A stretch of DNA of 64,000 bases from Pseudomonas sp. (GTDB taxonomy: Bacteria > Pseudomonadota > Gammaproteobacteria > Pseudomonadales > Pseudomonadaceae). A program made the translations under genes and the position numbers. The DNA lies in NCBI RefSeq assembly GCF_030684895.1, contig NZ_JAUXXP010000080.1, positions 1 through 64,000 of the forward strand, in the 5' to 3' direction. Below, piece after piece: positions 24,256 through 32,279 of this stretch. The notes beneath the pieces were generated by a model, which worked only from the letters and a program-made list of their open reading frames with translations, did no database searches and was not told the DNA's origin. The stretch's first letter is position 1; each line of letters opens with the position of its first letter.

Positions 24256-25014
24256 CTACATCGCCACTTCAACCTGTCCAGGCCCAACTACACGAGCCCG
24301 GATCACCCGGTTGGAGCGTTGGTTACGCACGCTGATCTGCTTGCCAATCGTGCCGTCCGACAAGGCTTCGCCCGGCATGCGCACACTAATACCACCGCTG
24401 CGGGCGCTGATCACTACCTGATCACCTTTGCGTATGGCCTCGGCTGCTTGCACATGAATCGGCGCAAGCACCTGATCGGGTAACAGTGGTCGCGTCAATT
24501 TTTTGCCGATTGCCTGCTTAAGGGCTGTGAGATAGCCCTGGTTGAGCAGGCCAACATCCCGCTCGGCTAACACCACATCCATCTCCGTCAGCAGATTGTC
24601 GCGTTTCAGCGGGCGACTGGCGATCACCACTTCGCGGTACAGGCGCACTTGCCCAGGTACAAAAACTGTCCAGGGTGCATCACCGTCACAGCGTACGCGC
24701 AAGGTCACCCGGCCAATCGGCTCGGCAGGGCTTTCCAGAGTGGTAGTCAACGGCTGCGGGCACAGCGGCAGGCGCAGGCGGGGGTCGAGTCGGTTGATTT
24801 GAATCTCATGGCGGCCAGCGATGTTGCTACGCTGTAAATAATCGCTCACCGCTTGCTCAAGAAAAACTTCGCCAGCGCCGATAAGTTGTTCAGGCCGCGT
24901 GGCGTTGGCTGTTGCCAAGGCGCTATAGCCGAGTGCCAGCAAAGCGGGTACAACTGCCAGCCAGTAGCGGCATTTTGCCAGTGAGTGTCGGTTAGTTGTC
25001 GTTTCAGTGTTCAT
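24256..25014 (-). CDS. flgA: Flagellar basal body P-ring formation chaperone FlgA
   Basis: The 252-residue periplasmic protein assists assembly of the FlgI P-ring. A signal peptide spans about residues 1-38 (ending ALATANA), followed by an N-terminal region and the SAF/FlgA domain with VVASRPLKRDNLLTEMDV (in this protein VVIASRPLKRDNLLTEMDV) and a C-terminal VRNQRSNRVIRARVVGPGQVEV. It is divergent from cheV. No ribosome binding site precedes the only in-frame ATG, and a sigma-54-like promoter lies immediately upstream. Confidence 0.92.
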   Translation of the reverse strand: MNTETTTNRHSLAKCRYWLAVVPALLALGYSALATANATRPEQLIGAGEVFLEQAVSDYLQRSNIAGRHEIQINRLDPRLRLPLCPQPLTTTLESPAEPIGRVTLRVRCDGDAPWTVFVPGQVRLYREVVIASRPLKRDNLLTEMDVVLAERDVGLLNQGYLTALKQAIGKKLTRPLLPDQVLAPIHVQAAEAIRKGDQVVISARSGGISVRMPGEALSDGTIGKQISVRNQRSNRVIRARVVGPGQVEVAM

Positions 25015-25026
25015 ATGGGTTGGATA

Positions 25027-25040
25027 GCAAGGCGCGTGCC
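25027..25040 (-). promoter_or_regulatory. Sigma-54-like promoter before flgA
   Basis: The minus strand reads GGCACGCGCCTTGC, matching the RpoN pattern GGCACG-N4-TTGC with the invariant GG and GC ten bases apart. The predicted transcription start would fall at about 25015, one base before the flgA ATG. Confidence 0.55.
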
Positions 25041-25087
25041 GCCTGCTACGCTGACAGCAATCTGTTACTCAAATAAGGAGTTTGGGT

Positions 25088-26020
25088 ATGGCCGGTGTGA
25101 TGGATTCGGTTAACCAGCGAACTCAGTTGGTTGGACAGAATCGTTTGGAGTTGTTGCTGTTTCGTCTGAACAGCAACCAGCTGTATGGGATTAACGTATT
25201 CAAGGTGAAAGAGGTGCTGCAATGCCCGAAGCTCACCATCATGCCGAAATCCAGTCCGGTCGTTCGCGGTGTCGCCAATATCCGTGGCGGTACTATCCCG
25301 ATTCTTGATTTGTCCATGGCTACCGGCAGCGCGCCGCTGGCTAATATCGACAACAGCTTCGTCATCATCACTGAATACAACACCAAGGTTCAGGGCTTTC
25401 TGGTGCACTCGGTCGAGCGCATCGTCAACATGAACTGGGAGTCAATTCATCCGCCACCCAAGGGCACAGGGCGTGACCATTACCTGACAGCGGTCACCCA
25501 TTTGGACGACAAGATGGTCGAGATCATCGATGTCGAGAAAATTCTGGCCGAGGTGGCGCCGACATCGGAAGTTATTTCCGAAGGCGTGCTGAATGCCGAG
25601 ACCCAGGCGCGTGCGGTAAGCAAACGTGTGCTGACCTGCGACGATTCATCGGTGGCGCGTAAGCAGGTTACCCGTTGCTTGGAGACTGTCGGCGTGGAGG
25701 TGGTGGCGCTGAATGATGGGCGTCAGGCACTGGATTATCTGAAGGCGATGGTCGAAGAAGGCAAAAATCCTGCAGAGGAGTTTTTGATGCTGATTTCCGA
25801 CATCGAGATGCCGGAAATGGATGGCTATACGTTGACCGCTGAGATCCGCGCCGATCCGCGCATGCAAAAGCTGCACATCATCCTGCATACTTCGTTATCT
25901 GGCGTGTTTAACCAGGCCATGGTGAAGAAGGTGGGCGCGGATGATTTTCTCGCCAAGTTTCGCCCGGATGACCTGGCGGCACGGGTAGCTGACCGCATCA
26001 ATATCGCGGCAGGGGACTGA
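25088..26020 (+). CDS. cheV: Chemotaxis coupling protein CheV
   Basis: The 310-residue protein fuses a CheW-like domain (about residues 15-160, with NQLYGINVFKVKEVL and VRGVANIRGGTIPILDL) to a response-regulator receiver domain (from about 180). The receiver has acidic residues CDD at its start, the phosphoacceptor in LISDIEMPEMDG, and the conserved Thr/Lys positions in LHTSLSG and FLAKF. It couples chemoreceptors to CheA and tunes adaptation. The start at 25088 is set by AAGGAG seven bases upstream; an in-frame TTG two codons earlier is not used. cheR follows. Confidence 0.95.
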   Translation: MAGVMDSVNQRTQLVGQNRLELLLFRLNSNQLYGINVFKVKEVLQCPKLTIMPKSSPVVRGVANIRGGTIPILDLSMATGSAPLANIDNSFVIITEYNTKVQGFLVHSVERIVNMNWESIHPPPKGTGRDHYLTAVTHLDDKMVEIIDVEKILAEVAPTSEVISEGVLNAETQARAVSKRVLTCDDSSVARKQVTRCLETVGVEVVALNDGRQALDYLKAMVEEGKNPAEEFLMLISDIEMPEMDGYTLTAEIRADPRMQKLHIILHTSLSGVFNQAMVKKVGADDFLAKFRPDDLAARVADRINIAAGD

Positions 26021-26064
26021 GGGCCTGGCCCTCAGTGAATCATATGTTTGTCGAGGCCTCGCGA

Positions 26065-26892
26065 GTGTCTACAGGTAATTTGGATTTCGAGCAGTTCCGG
26101 ACTTTCCTGGAAAAAGCCTGCGGCATCCTGCTTGGCACCAACAAGCAGTATCTGGTTTCCAGTCGGCTCAACAAGTTGATGGAGCAGAACAGCATCAAGA
26201 CTCTGGGTGAGCTGGTGCAGCGCATGCAGAGTCAGCCACGCAGTGGTTTGCGCGAGCAGGTGGTCGATGCCATGACCACCAATGAAACCCTGTGGTTTCG
26301 CGACACCTATCCGTTCGAGGTGCTGAAAAACCGCGTGCTGCCGGAGATGATCAAGGCCAGCCCGGGTCAGCGTCTGCGCATCTGGTCGGCCGCTTGCTCC
26401 TCCGGGCAGGAACCCTACTCGCTGTCGATGACCATCGATGAGTTCGAGAAGACCAATATCGGTCAGCTCAAGGGCGGTTTGCAGATTGTTGCCACCGACC
26501 TCTCGCCGACCATGCTGATCAATTGCAAATCCGGTGAGTACGACAGTCTGGCGATGGGCCGCGGGCTTTCCCAGGAGCGTCTGCAGCGCTATTTCGACCC
26601 CAAGGGGCCGGGGCGCTGGGTGGTCAAGCCGGCGATTCGTAGCCGCATTGAGTTCCGCCCGCTAAACCTGCTGGACAGTTATGCCAGCCTGGGCAAGTTC
26701 GATGTGGTGTTCTGCCGTAACGTGCTGATCTACTTCTCGGCTGAAGTGAAGAAGGACATCCTCACGCGCATTCATGCGATGTTGAAGCCGGGCGGTTATC
26801 TGTTCCTCGGCGCTTCTGAAGCACTCAATGGCCTGCCTAACCACTACCAGATGGTGCAGTGCAGCCCAGGGATCATCTACAAGGCGAAGTAA
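26065..26892 (+). CDS. cheR: Chemotaxis protein methyltransferase CheR
   Basis: The 275-residue SAM-dependent enzyme methylates glutamates of chemoreceptors. The N-terminal helical domain contains NKQYLVSSRLNKLM; the catalytic part contains TTNETLWFRD, IWSAACSSGQEPYSLSM (SAM loop) and FDVVFCRNVLIYF. The GTG at 26065, preceded by GAGG, gives a length close to P. aeruginosa CheR1 (274); an upstream ATG at 26044 and GTG at 26035 are alternatives. It lies 44 bases after cheV and ends at a terminator. Confidence 0.93.
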   Translation: MSTGNLDFEQFRTFLEKACGILLGTNKQYLVSSRLNKLMEQNSIKTLGELVQRMQSQPRSGLREQVVDAMTTNETLWFRDTYPFEVLKNRVLPEMIKASPGQRLRIWSAACSSGQEPYSLSMTIDEFEKTNIGQLKGGLQIVATDLSPTMLINCKSGEYDSLAMGRGLSQERLQRYFDPKGPGRWVVKPAIRSRIEFRPLNLLDSYASLGKFDVVFCRNVLIYFSAEVKKDILTRIHAMLKPGGYLFLGASEALNGLPNHYQMVQCSPGIIYKAK

Positions 26893-26908
26893 TAGTTGCA
26901 GGGTTGAA

Positions 26909-26940
26909 TAAAACGGGAGGCCACTGGCCTCCCGTTTTTA
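26909..26940 (+). terminator. Intrinsic terminator of cheV-cheR
   Basis: A stem of about 14 bp (AAAACGGGAGGCCA with TGGCCTCCCGTTTT) followed by a T-run lies about 17 bases after cheR. It also faces the convergent penicillin-binding-protein gene. Confidence 0.92.
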
Positions 26941-26964
26941 TTGCGGGCAGTTTTTATTTCGACC

Positions 26965-29900
26965 CTACAAGGTTCTGGCCTGAACCGCAGGCGTAGGCGG
27001 CAGACATTGGCTGTGGGTATCCGGCTCAAGGTAGGGCAGCAGAATCGGCGCCATGCCTTTGAGTACCTGCACCGGCAGCGCTGAGGTGAAACGGAAGCTT
27101 TCTGCGGCGCGGCCAGGGACGAAAGCGGTAAGGGTGCCGTAGTGGCGTGGGCCGAGGTAGAAGACAAAGGTTGCGGTGCGGTTCATCGCCCGCGAGCTGA
27201 GTACCCGGCCACCGGCGCCGACGGTTTCGATGCGGTTATCGCCGGTGCCGGTTTTGCCGCCGACCTTGAGCGGTTGGCCGTCGGCCTGGGTAAAGCTGCC
27301 CAGCAAGCGCCGTGCGGTGCCGGCCTCAACCACATCGGCGAGGGCACTGCGCAGCGCCGCTGCGACTTCCGAGGCCATCACCCGCTTGCCCTCGGTATGT
27401 TCGCGTACCACCAGGGTGTCATAGGGCGTATCGGCGGCAAAGTGCAGACTGTCGATGCGTGCGGTGGGTTGCCGAATACCGTCGTTCTGGATAATTCCGA
27501 CCAGCTCGGCCAGCGCAGCCGGGCGATCACCGGAGCTGCCGATGGCTGTGGCCAGCGACGGCACCAAGTGAGCGAAGGGATAGCCGAGGTTCTGCCAGCG
27601 CCGGTGAATGTCGAGGAAGGCCTCCACCTCCAACATGATGCGGATACGACTGTCGCGGGCGCTCTTGTGGCGGCTGCGGAACAGCCAGCCGTAGACTTCC
27701 TGGCGTTCGTCCTGGCTGGCGGCAACCGCATTGCTGAAGGTGGCTTGTGGTTGTTCGATCAGGTAGCCCAGCAGCCATAACTCAAGCGGGTGGACGCGGG
27801 CGATATAGCCTTGGTCAGGCAAGTTGTAAGCCCCCGGGCCGTAATTTTTATACAGTTCGCTTATGCGTTTATCGCTGAGTTTTTCCTGGGGCAAGTATTT
27901 GTGCAGGAAGGCGGCGAAGCTGGCTTCGTCAGCATGTGGCATCAGGTAGCGGTGCACGGCGGCGAGGCGCACTGAGGTGTGGCGCAGGCCATTGAGAAAG
28001 GTGTCCAGGCGCTGTTGCTCGGGCTGGCCCTGGTATTTGCGCCAGAAGCGCAGCAGGAAGGTGGTGCCCTCACGGTCGGCGAAGTCTTGCAGATAGGCCT
28101 GGCGGCGCGGGTCCTTGTCGTCCTTGAGTAGCTCGGCGCTGTTGTTCGGGCCCTGGTAGGTGCTGTAGCGCACCAGGTCGCGCATCAGGCGGATAAACGG
28201 CAGATTCAGCGACTCGCGCAAGGCTTCACGCATGCTGGCGATGCGCTGGTTGTCTTCGCGGCGGAAGTTGCTAAAGGTGTGGATGCCACCGCCCGTGAAG
28301 AAGCGCTCGCCTGGGCTGGCAGAATATTTGCGTTCCAGCGCGGCATCCAGCATGGCCGACAGGCTGGCGTTGGGCGTGCTTTGCAGGTAATCGACGGCCC
28401 AGCGGGTCAGGTTGTCTTCGGCGTTGACTGCGCGCAATTCGCTGGGGCTCTGCCCTGCGTGCCGTTGGTGCAGCTCGGCGATGATTTCCAGGTAAGTGGC
28501 CAGCACTCTGAGCTTGGCGGTGGAGCCCAGCTCCAGCTTGCTGCCTTCGTTGATATCGAATGGCTGGTCGGTACTGTCGGTCTGCACCCGCACCACGCTG
28601 CCGTTACTGGTGCGCTCGAACAGGGTGAAGCTGTAGCGCACGTCGGCGGTTTTTTCCGGCGACAGCAGGCGCTCGCCAAACAGGCCGATCTTGCCGGCAA
28701 ATTCCGGGTCGGCCAATTGCTGCAGGTAGTGGCTGGCGGCTTGCTGCAGCTCGTTGTTCAGCGTGCTGGTGGCGCTCAGGTCGAGGCGATCCAGGTCATA
28801 CAGCGGCATATTGAGCATGGCTGACAGGCGCGCCCGCGAGACGCTGATGCCCTTGTTGTTGTCCACCGGCTGCAGGTTGGGCTCCAGTGCCCAGTCACGG
28901 TAGGTGAGTGGTTGCTGCAGGGCGGCATCGCGCAGCGCTGTATCGATCAGGCCGCCACCCGCGAGCAAACGGATATGGCTATCGGTCAGTTCGGCCAGGT
29001 CATTGCGGCCCTGGGCCAGGTAATAGGACGGACGGCGTTGGGCAATCATCAGGGCCAGCACTTGGCGCAGTGCCAGGCCGCGCTCGGCCAGGCTGGCATC
29101 CGGCGAGCGCGCCGGGTCGAGCAGCAGATTGACCCGGGCGAAGTCCGCGCCGAACCAGATGCGCAGACCATCGGCCAGGCCATGCACCTCGCCATGCCCG
29201 GGGGCGGCGGAGAGCGGCACGCTGTTGAGGTAGTCGCGCACGATATTTTCCCGCGCGGCCAGTGTCTGCGGGCCGCTCTGGTAGGCGCGCACACTGGCGG
29301 AGAGCATCTGCCGCAGTTTCTCCGTACCCGATAACGTCAGGCCGTCCGGTGAGTGGCGGTATTTCTCCAGCTGGGTGGCCAGGGTGCTGCCGCCTGCAGA
29401 CTGGTCTTGCATATCCAGCAGCTTGCCGACCTGGGAAATGGCCGCCATCACAAAGCGTGGCCAGTCCACTGCCGGGTTGGCCAGGGGGTGTTCAGGATCA
29501 AGCAACTTGCGGTTTTCGATAAACAGCAGGCTGCCGGCCACCAGCGGCGGGATGGCGTTAAAGCTTGGGTAGCGCTGTTGTGGGTAGCGGAACTCATAGA
29601 AGGGCGTACCGCTGCAGTCACTGATGCGCAGGCCGCTTTGGATCTTCTCCGGGTAGGGTACAAACAGGCCGCGCTGGGCATAGTCGAGCAGGGCGGGAGA
29701 GAACTGCGCCTGTTGCTGCACGGTAAAGCCACGTTGATCGAGGCGTTCCAGCATCAAGGGCAGGTAGGTGTAGCCCTGGCGTTTATCGAAGGGGCCTTCC
29801 TTGGGGTAGATGATCGACGGGCTGGGCCCCGGCTTGACCCGGTAACTGAGGGTTTGCGCGTAGCGGCTGAGTTCCTGAGCCTGAAAGCGTGAGGTGCGTA

Positions 29901-30054
29901 CTTCCTCGACAAGCCAAAAGCCGGCGGCGATGCACAGCAGTAGAAAGAGCAGCCAGAAGGTGACCTTCAGTTTACTGGTGCGCTTGCGCCGGCTGGGTTG
30001 TTCGCCGGCTGGCAGGGTGGTGATGTCGAGTTGCCAAGGTGCGCCCATATTCAT
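26965..30054 (-). CDS. Divergent bifunctional transglycosylase/transpeptidase (class A PBP-like)
   Basis: The 1029-residue protein has an N-terminal cytoplasmic basic stretch, one transmembrane helix (about 30-50) and a large periplasmic part. A glycosyltransferase-51-like region near residues 165-300 includes IENRKLLDPEHP and AGGSTLATQLEKYRHSP. A penicillin-binding transpeptidase region carries STAK (near 511), SLN in RESLNLPF, and KTGTGDN (near 934). The usual GT51 Glu-Asp pair appears as Glu-Asn, and the spacing is longer than in PBP1a/1b, so glycan polymerisation may be altered. The gene is monocistronic. It belongs to the class A PBP superfamily but not to the standard PBP1a or PBP1b groups as far as I can tell. 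Confidence 0.82.
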   Translation of the reverse strand: MNMGAPWQLDITTLPAGEQPSRRKRTSKLKVTFWLLFLLLCIAAGFWLVEEVRTSRFQAQELSRYAQTLSYRVKPGPSPSIIYPKEGPFDKRQGYTYLPLMLERLDQRGFTVQQQAQFSPALLDYAQRGLFVPYPEKIQSGLRISDCSGTPFYEFRYPQQRYPSFNAIPPLVAGSLLFIENRKLLDPEHPLANPAVDWPRFVMAAISQVGKLLDMQDQSAGGSTLATQLEKYRHSPDGLTLSGTEKLRQMLSASVRAYQSGPQTLAARENIVRDYLNSVPLSAAPGHGEVHGLADGLRIWFGADFARVNLLLDPARSPDASLAERGLALRQVLALMIAQRRPSYYLAQGRNDLAELTDSHIRLLAGGGLIDTALRDAALQQPLTYRDWALEPNLQPVDNNKGISVSRARLSAMLNMPLYDLDRLDLSATSTLNNELQQAASHYLQQLADPEFAGKIGLFGERLLSPEKTADVRYSFTLFERTSNGSVVRVQTDSTDQPFDINEGSKLELGSTAKLRVLATYLEIIAELHQRHAGQSPSELRAVNAEDNLTRWAVDYLQSTPNASLSAMLDAALERKYSASPGERFFTGGGIHTFSNFRREDNQRIASMREALRESLNLPFIRLMRDLVRYSTYQGPNNSAELLKDDKDPRRQAYLQDFADREGTTFLLRFWRKYQGQPEQQRLDTFLNGLRHTSVRLAAVHRYLMPHADEASFAAFLHKYLPQEKLSDKRISELYKNYGPGAYNLPDQGYIARVHPLELWLLGYLIEQPQATFSNAVAASQDERQEVYGWLFRSRHKSARDSRIRIMLEVEAFLDIHRRWQNLGYPFAHLVPSLATAIGSSGDRPAALAELVGIIQNDGIRQPTARIDSLHFAADTPYDTLVVREHTEGKRVMASEVAAALRSALADVVEAGTARRLLGSFTQADGQPLKVGGKTGTGDNRIETVGAGGRVLSSRAMNRTATFVFYLGPRHYGTLTAFVPGRAAESFRFTSALPVQVLKGMAPILLPYLEPDTHSQCLPPTPAVQARTL

Positions 30055-30349
30055 TTAGCCTGATGTACTCATCCATAGGTTTGACAGGTTGCTGAATAAC
30101 ATCAGCGGGCTTGAACACTGAGGTCCTCTCAGCTGGCCACTGTCTGCAGTTTAGCCGCTGGTACATGGGGCAGGCAGGGATGGGCTTGGCAGACAGAGGA
30201 TTTTTTGCTGATTTTTACGCGCTGGCGCGCTGATTAAGTGATCAGCGGCAACACAGATATGCGCTAACTGGCGCAGGATTGCCCCTGGCACTGCGTGTGT
30301 AGGCAGATTGCTAGAATTTAGCCATGACGGAACAGGCGACGAGTGAGCT
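30055..30349. other. Divergent promoter region
   Basis: About 295 bases separate the leftward PBP-like gene from the rightward methyltransferase gene. A TAGAAT resembling a -10 box lies at about 30313-30318, but no matching -35 was found at good spacing. No repeats or small ORFs are supported. Confidence 0.35.
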
Positions 30350-31036
30350 ATGCAACGCGACCATCGGGAGCAACTCAACCTCAGCTGGCAGGCTAATGCC
30401 GATGCCTGGACGGCGGCGGTGCGCGAGAAGCGCATCGAAAGCCGCCGGCTGGTGACTGATGCCGCCATCGTTCAAGCGATTCTCGCCTTGGCGCCCAAGC
30501 GTGTGCTTGATCTGGGCTGTGGCGAGGGCTGGTTGTGCCGTGGGCTGGTCGAGCATGGCATTGAGGCGGTCGGTGTGGATGCCTCTGCGCCGCTGATTGC
30601 TGTGGCGCAGCAGGCGGCTACAGGTACTTCGCAGTACCGCGTCTGCGGTTATGCCGAGCTGGAAAGCCAGGCCGCGCAGCTGGGGCGTTTCGATACGCTG
30701 GTGGGCAATTTCGCCCTGTTGGAAGAGCCCCTGGCGCCAACCTTGAATGCCCTGCATGGCTTGCTGGCAGAAGATGGTCGGCTGCTGATTCAGACCCTGC
30801 ACCCCTGGCGCGCCTGCAATGACGCGGGTTATCGCGATGGTTGGCGGGTGGAAACCTTTGCCGGCTTCGGTGAGGGCTTTGCCCAGCCGATGCCCTGGTT
30901 CTTCCGCACGCTGGAGTCCTGGCTGGGCCTGTTCAGCGAAACCGGCTGGCGCCTGCAGTGGTTGCAGGAGCCGTTGCACCCGGAGAGCGAGCAGCCGGTG
31001 TCGCTGTTGATGCTGCTGAGTTCCGAGCGCAACTGA
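30350..31036 (+). CDS. Class I SAM-dependent methyltransferase
   Basis: The 228-residue cytoplasmic protein has the Rossmann SAM-binding motif RVLDLGCGEGWLCRGL, the acidic loop VGVDAS and a post-motif region LLAEDGRLLIQTLHPW typical of UbiE/COQ5-like or methyltransferase-11/12 proteins. Substrate is unknown. It overlaps no neighbour and ends 19 bases before the convergent cupin gene. Confidence 0.88.
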   Translation: MQRDHREQLNLSWQANADAWTAAVREKRIESRRLVTDAAIVQAILALAPKRVLDLGCGEGWLCRGLVEHGIEAVGVDASAPLIAVAQQAATGTSQYRVCGYAELESQAAQLGRFDTLVGNFALLEEPLAPTLNALHGLLAEDGRLLIQTLHPWRACNDAGYRDGWRVETFAGFGEGFAQPMPWFFRTLESWLGLFSETGWRLQWLQEPLHPESEQPVSLLMLLSSERN

Positions 31037-31054
31037 TCCGGCCTGATAAAGCCT

Positions 31055-31384
31055 TCAGTCGACGATAAACAGCCGTGCCCCGCTGGTGGTGGATGAGCGA
31101 TGGGCCTCGGCCTGATCGGCGACCTGATAGCTCATGCCGGCCGTCATCACAAAGCGCCGACCATCTTCCAGCTCGGTGTGCAGTTCGCCTTCCAGGCACA
31201 GCAGGATGTGGCCCTTCTGGCACCAGTGATCGGCCAGGTAGCCGGCGCTGTACTCGACCATGCGTACGCGGATACTGCCAAACACCTGGGTGCGCCAGTA
31301 GGCCATGCCGGTTTCGCCGGCATGTTCGCTACGTTCGACCTGGCTCCAGTCGGTGATGCCAAAGGGAATATCGCTGATGTTCAT
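31055..31384 (-). CDS. Cupin-fold protein with DHCW-like motif
   Basis: The 109-residue protein starts MNISDIPFGITDW and contains SAGYLADHWCQKGHILLCLEGEL followed by MTAGMSYQVADQAEAHRSS, a small single-cupin pattern with candidate metal ligands His-His-Glu-His. This fits the small DHCW-motif cupin family, whose function is unknown. An AAGGAT box supports the start at 31384, giving a 24-base gap behind the GST gene, with which it is probably co-transcribed. Confidence 0.8.
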   Translation of the reverse strand: MNISDIPFGITDWSQVERSEHAGETGMAYWRTQVFGSIRVRMVEYSAGYLADHWCQKGHILLCLEGELHTELEDGRRFVMTAGMSYQVADQAEAHRSSTTSGARLFIVD

Positions 31385-31408
31385 GGGCTCATCCTTTAAT
31401 CGGGTCAA

Positions 31409-32149
31409 TCAGTTGCGGCGCTGACGGTCTTCGGCATAGCGGCGCAGTACCCACTGGCCGGCCGGATGGGCGTGCAGTTCATCGAGAAAGGCCTGGGTCT
31501 TGGCATCATGTCCAGCGATACCGGCCCACGGCGTGCCGGCGGGGGTGAACAACGGGGCGAACAGCGCGGCGGCGCTGATATCGGCCAGGGTCAGTTGCTC
31601 ACCGACCAGATAGCGTGATGGATCGCCGTGGATGCGCGATTCGATCAACGCCAAGCCTTCGAGCAATTCGGCCTGGGATTTCGCCACGCGCGGCGGGGTC
31701 ACGCCATACAGGCGCTGCACACCGTTGATCAGCACCGGCTTCATCAGGTCGCGCAGGCCCAGCAGCGGGCGATAGACCTTGAGCATGGCGTGCATCACCG
31801 AGTCCCACTGCTTGATCTGGCCATACAGCCAACGGCGCACGTGCACGCCCAGGCGGTCGAACTGTTCTTCCAGCTCCAGTACTTCGGCGCGTTGCGCGGC
31901 ATCGGCTGGGAGTAGCGGCTTGTCCGGATAGCGCTGTTCCAGATAGAGGGCGATCTGCGTCGAGTCGCCGATTACCTGCTCGCCATCCTTGAGAATTGGC
32001 AGGGTGACGATGTCCGCCAGGCGCTTGCTCTTTAGCCGATGCAGGCCGGGAAAGAGGTTGTCGACCTGAAAGTCGAGGCCCTTGTGGTCCAGGTGCCAGC
32101 GGGTTTTTTCGCAGTAGTGGGAAATCGGAAACTGATAAAGCGTGCGCAT
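31409..32149 (-). CDS. Glutathione S-transferase family protein
   Basis: The 246-residue protein has an N-terminal thioredoxin-like GST domain (LYQFPISHYCEKTRWHLDHKGLDF, then VTLPILKDGEQVIGDSTQIALYLEQRYP with the glutathione cis-Pro and Ser) and a C-terminal helical domain (YLVGEQLTLADISAAALFAPL). The CEK at the catalytic position suggests a Cys-type GST. Function in detoxification or thiol exchange is presumed. The cupin gene follows. Confidence 0.9.
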   Translation of the reverse strand: MRTLYQFPISHYCEKTRWHLDHKGLDFQVDNLFPGLHRLKSKRLADIVTLPILKDGEQVIGDSTQIALYLEQRYPDKPLLPADAAQRAEVLELEEQFDRLGVHVRRWLYGQIKQWDSVMHAMLKVYRPLLGLRDLMKPVLINGVQRLYGVTPPRVAKSQAELLEGLALIESRIHGDPSRYLVGEQLTLADISAAALFAPLFTPAGTPWAGIAGHDAKTQAFLDELHAHPAGQWVLRRYAEDRQRRN

Positions 32150-32279
32150 GGTCGGCCCTCGGCAATGGTGCGCCGAGTGTACGGGCTGTTGCGCCGACTA
32201 CCCAGTCGCAACCGGCAGTCCAGGCTTTCGTTGGGGGAGGGTACGTACACCCAGGCCATTGCTGACCTGGGCGTGCGGT

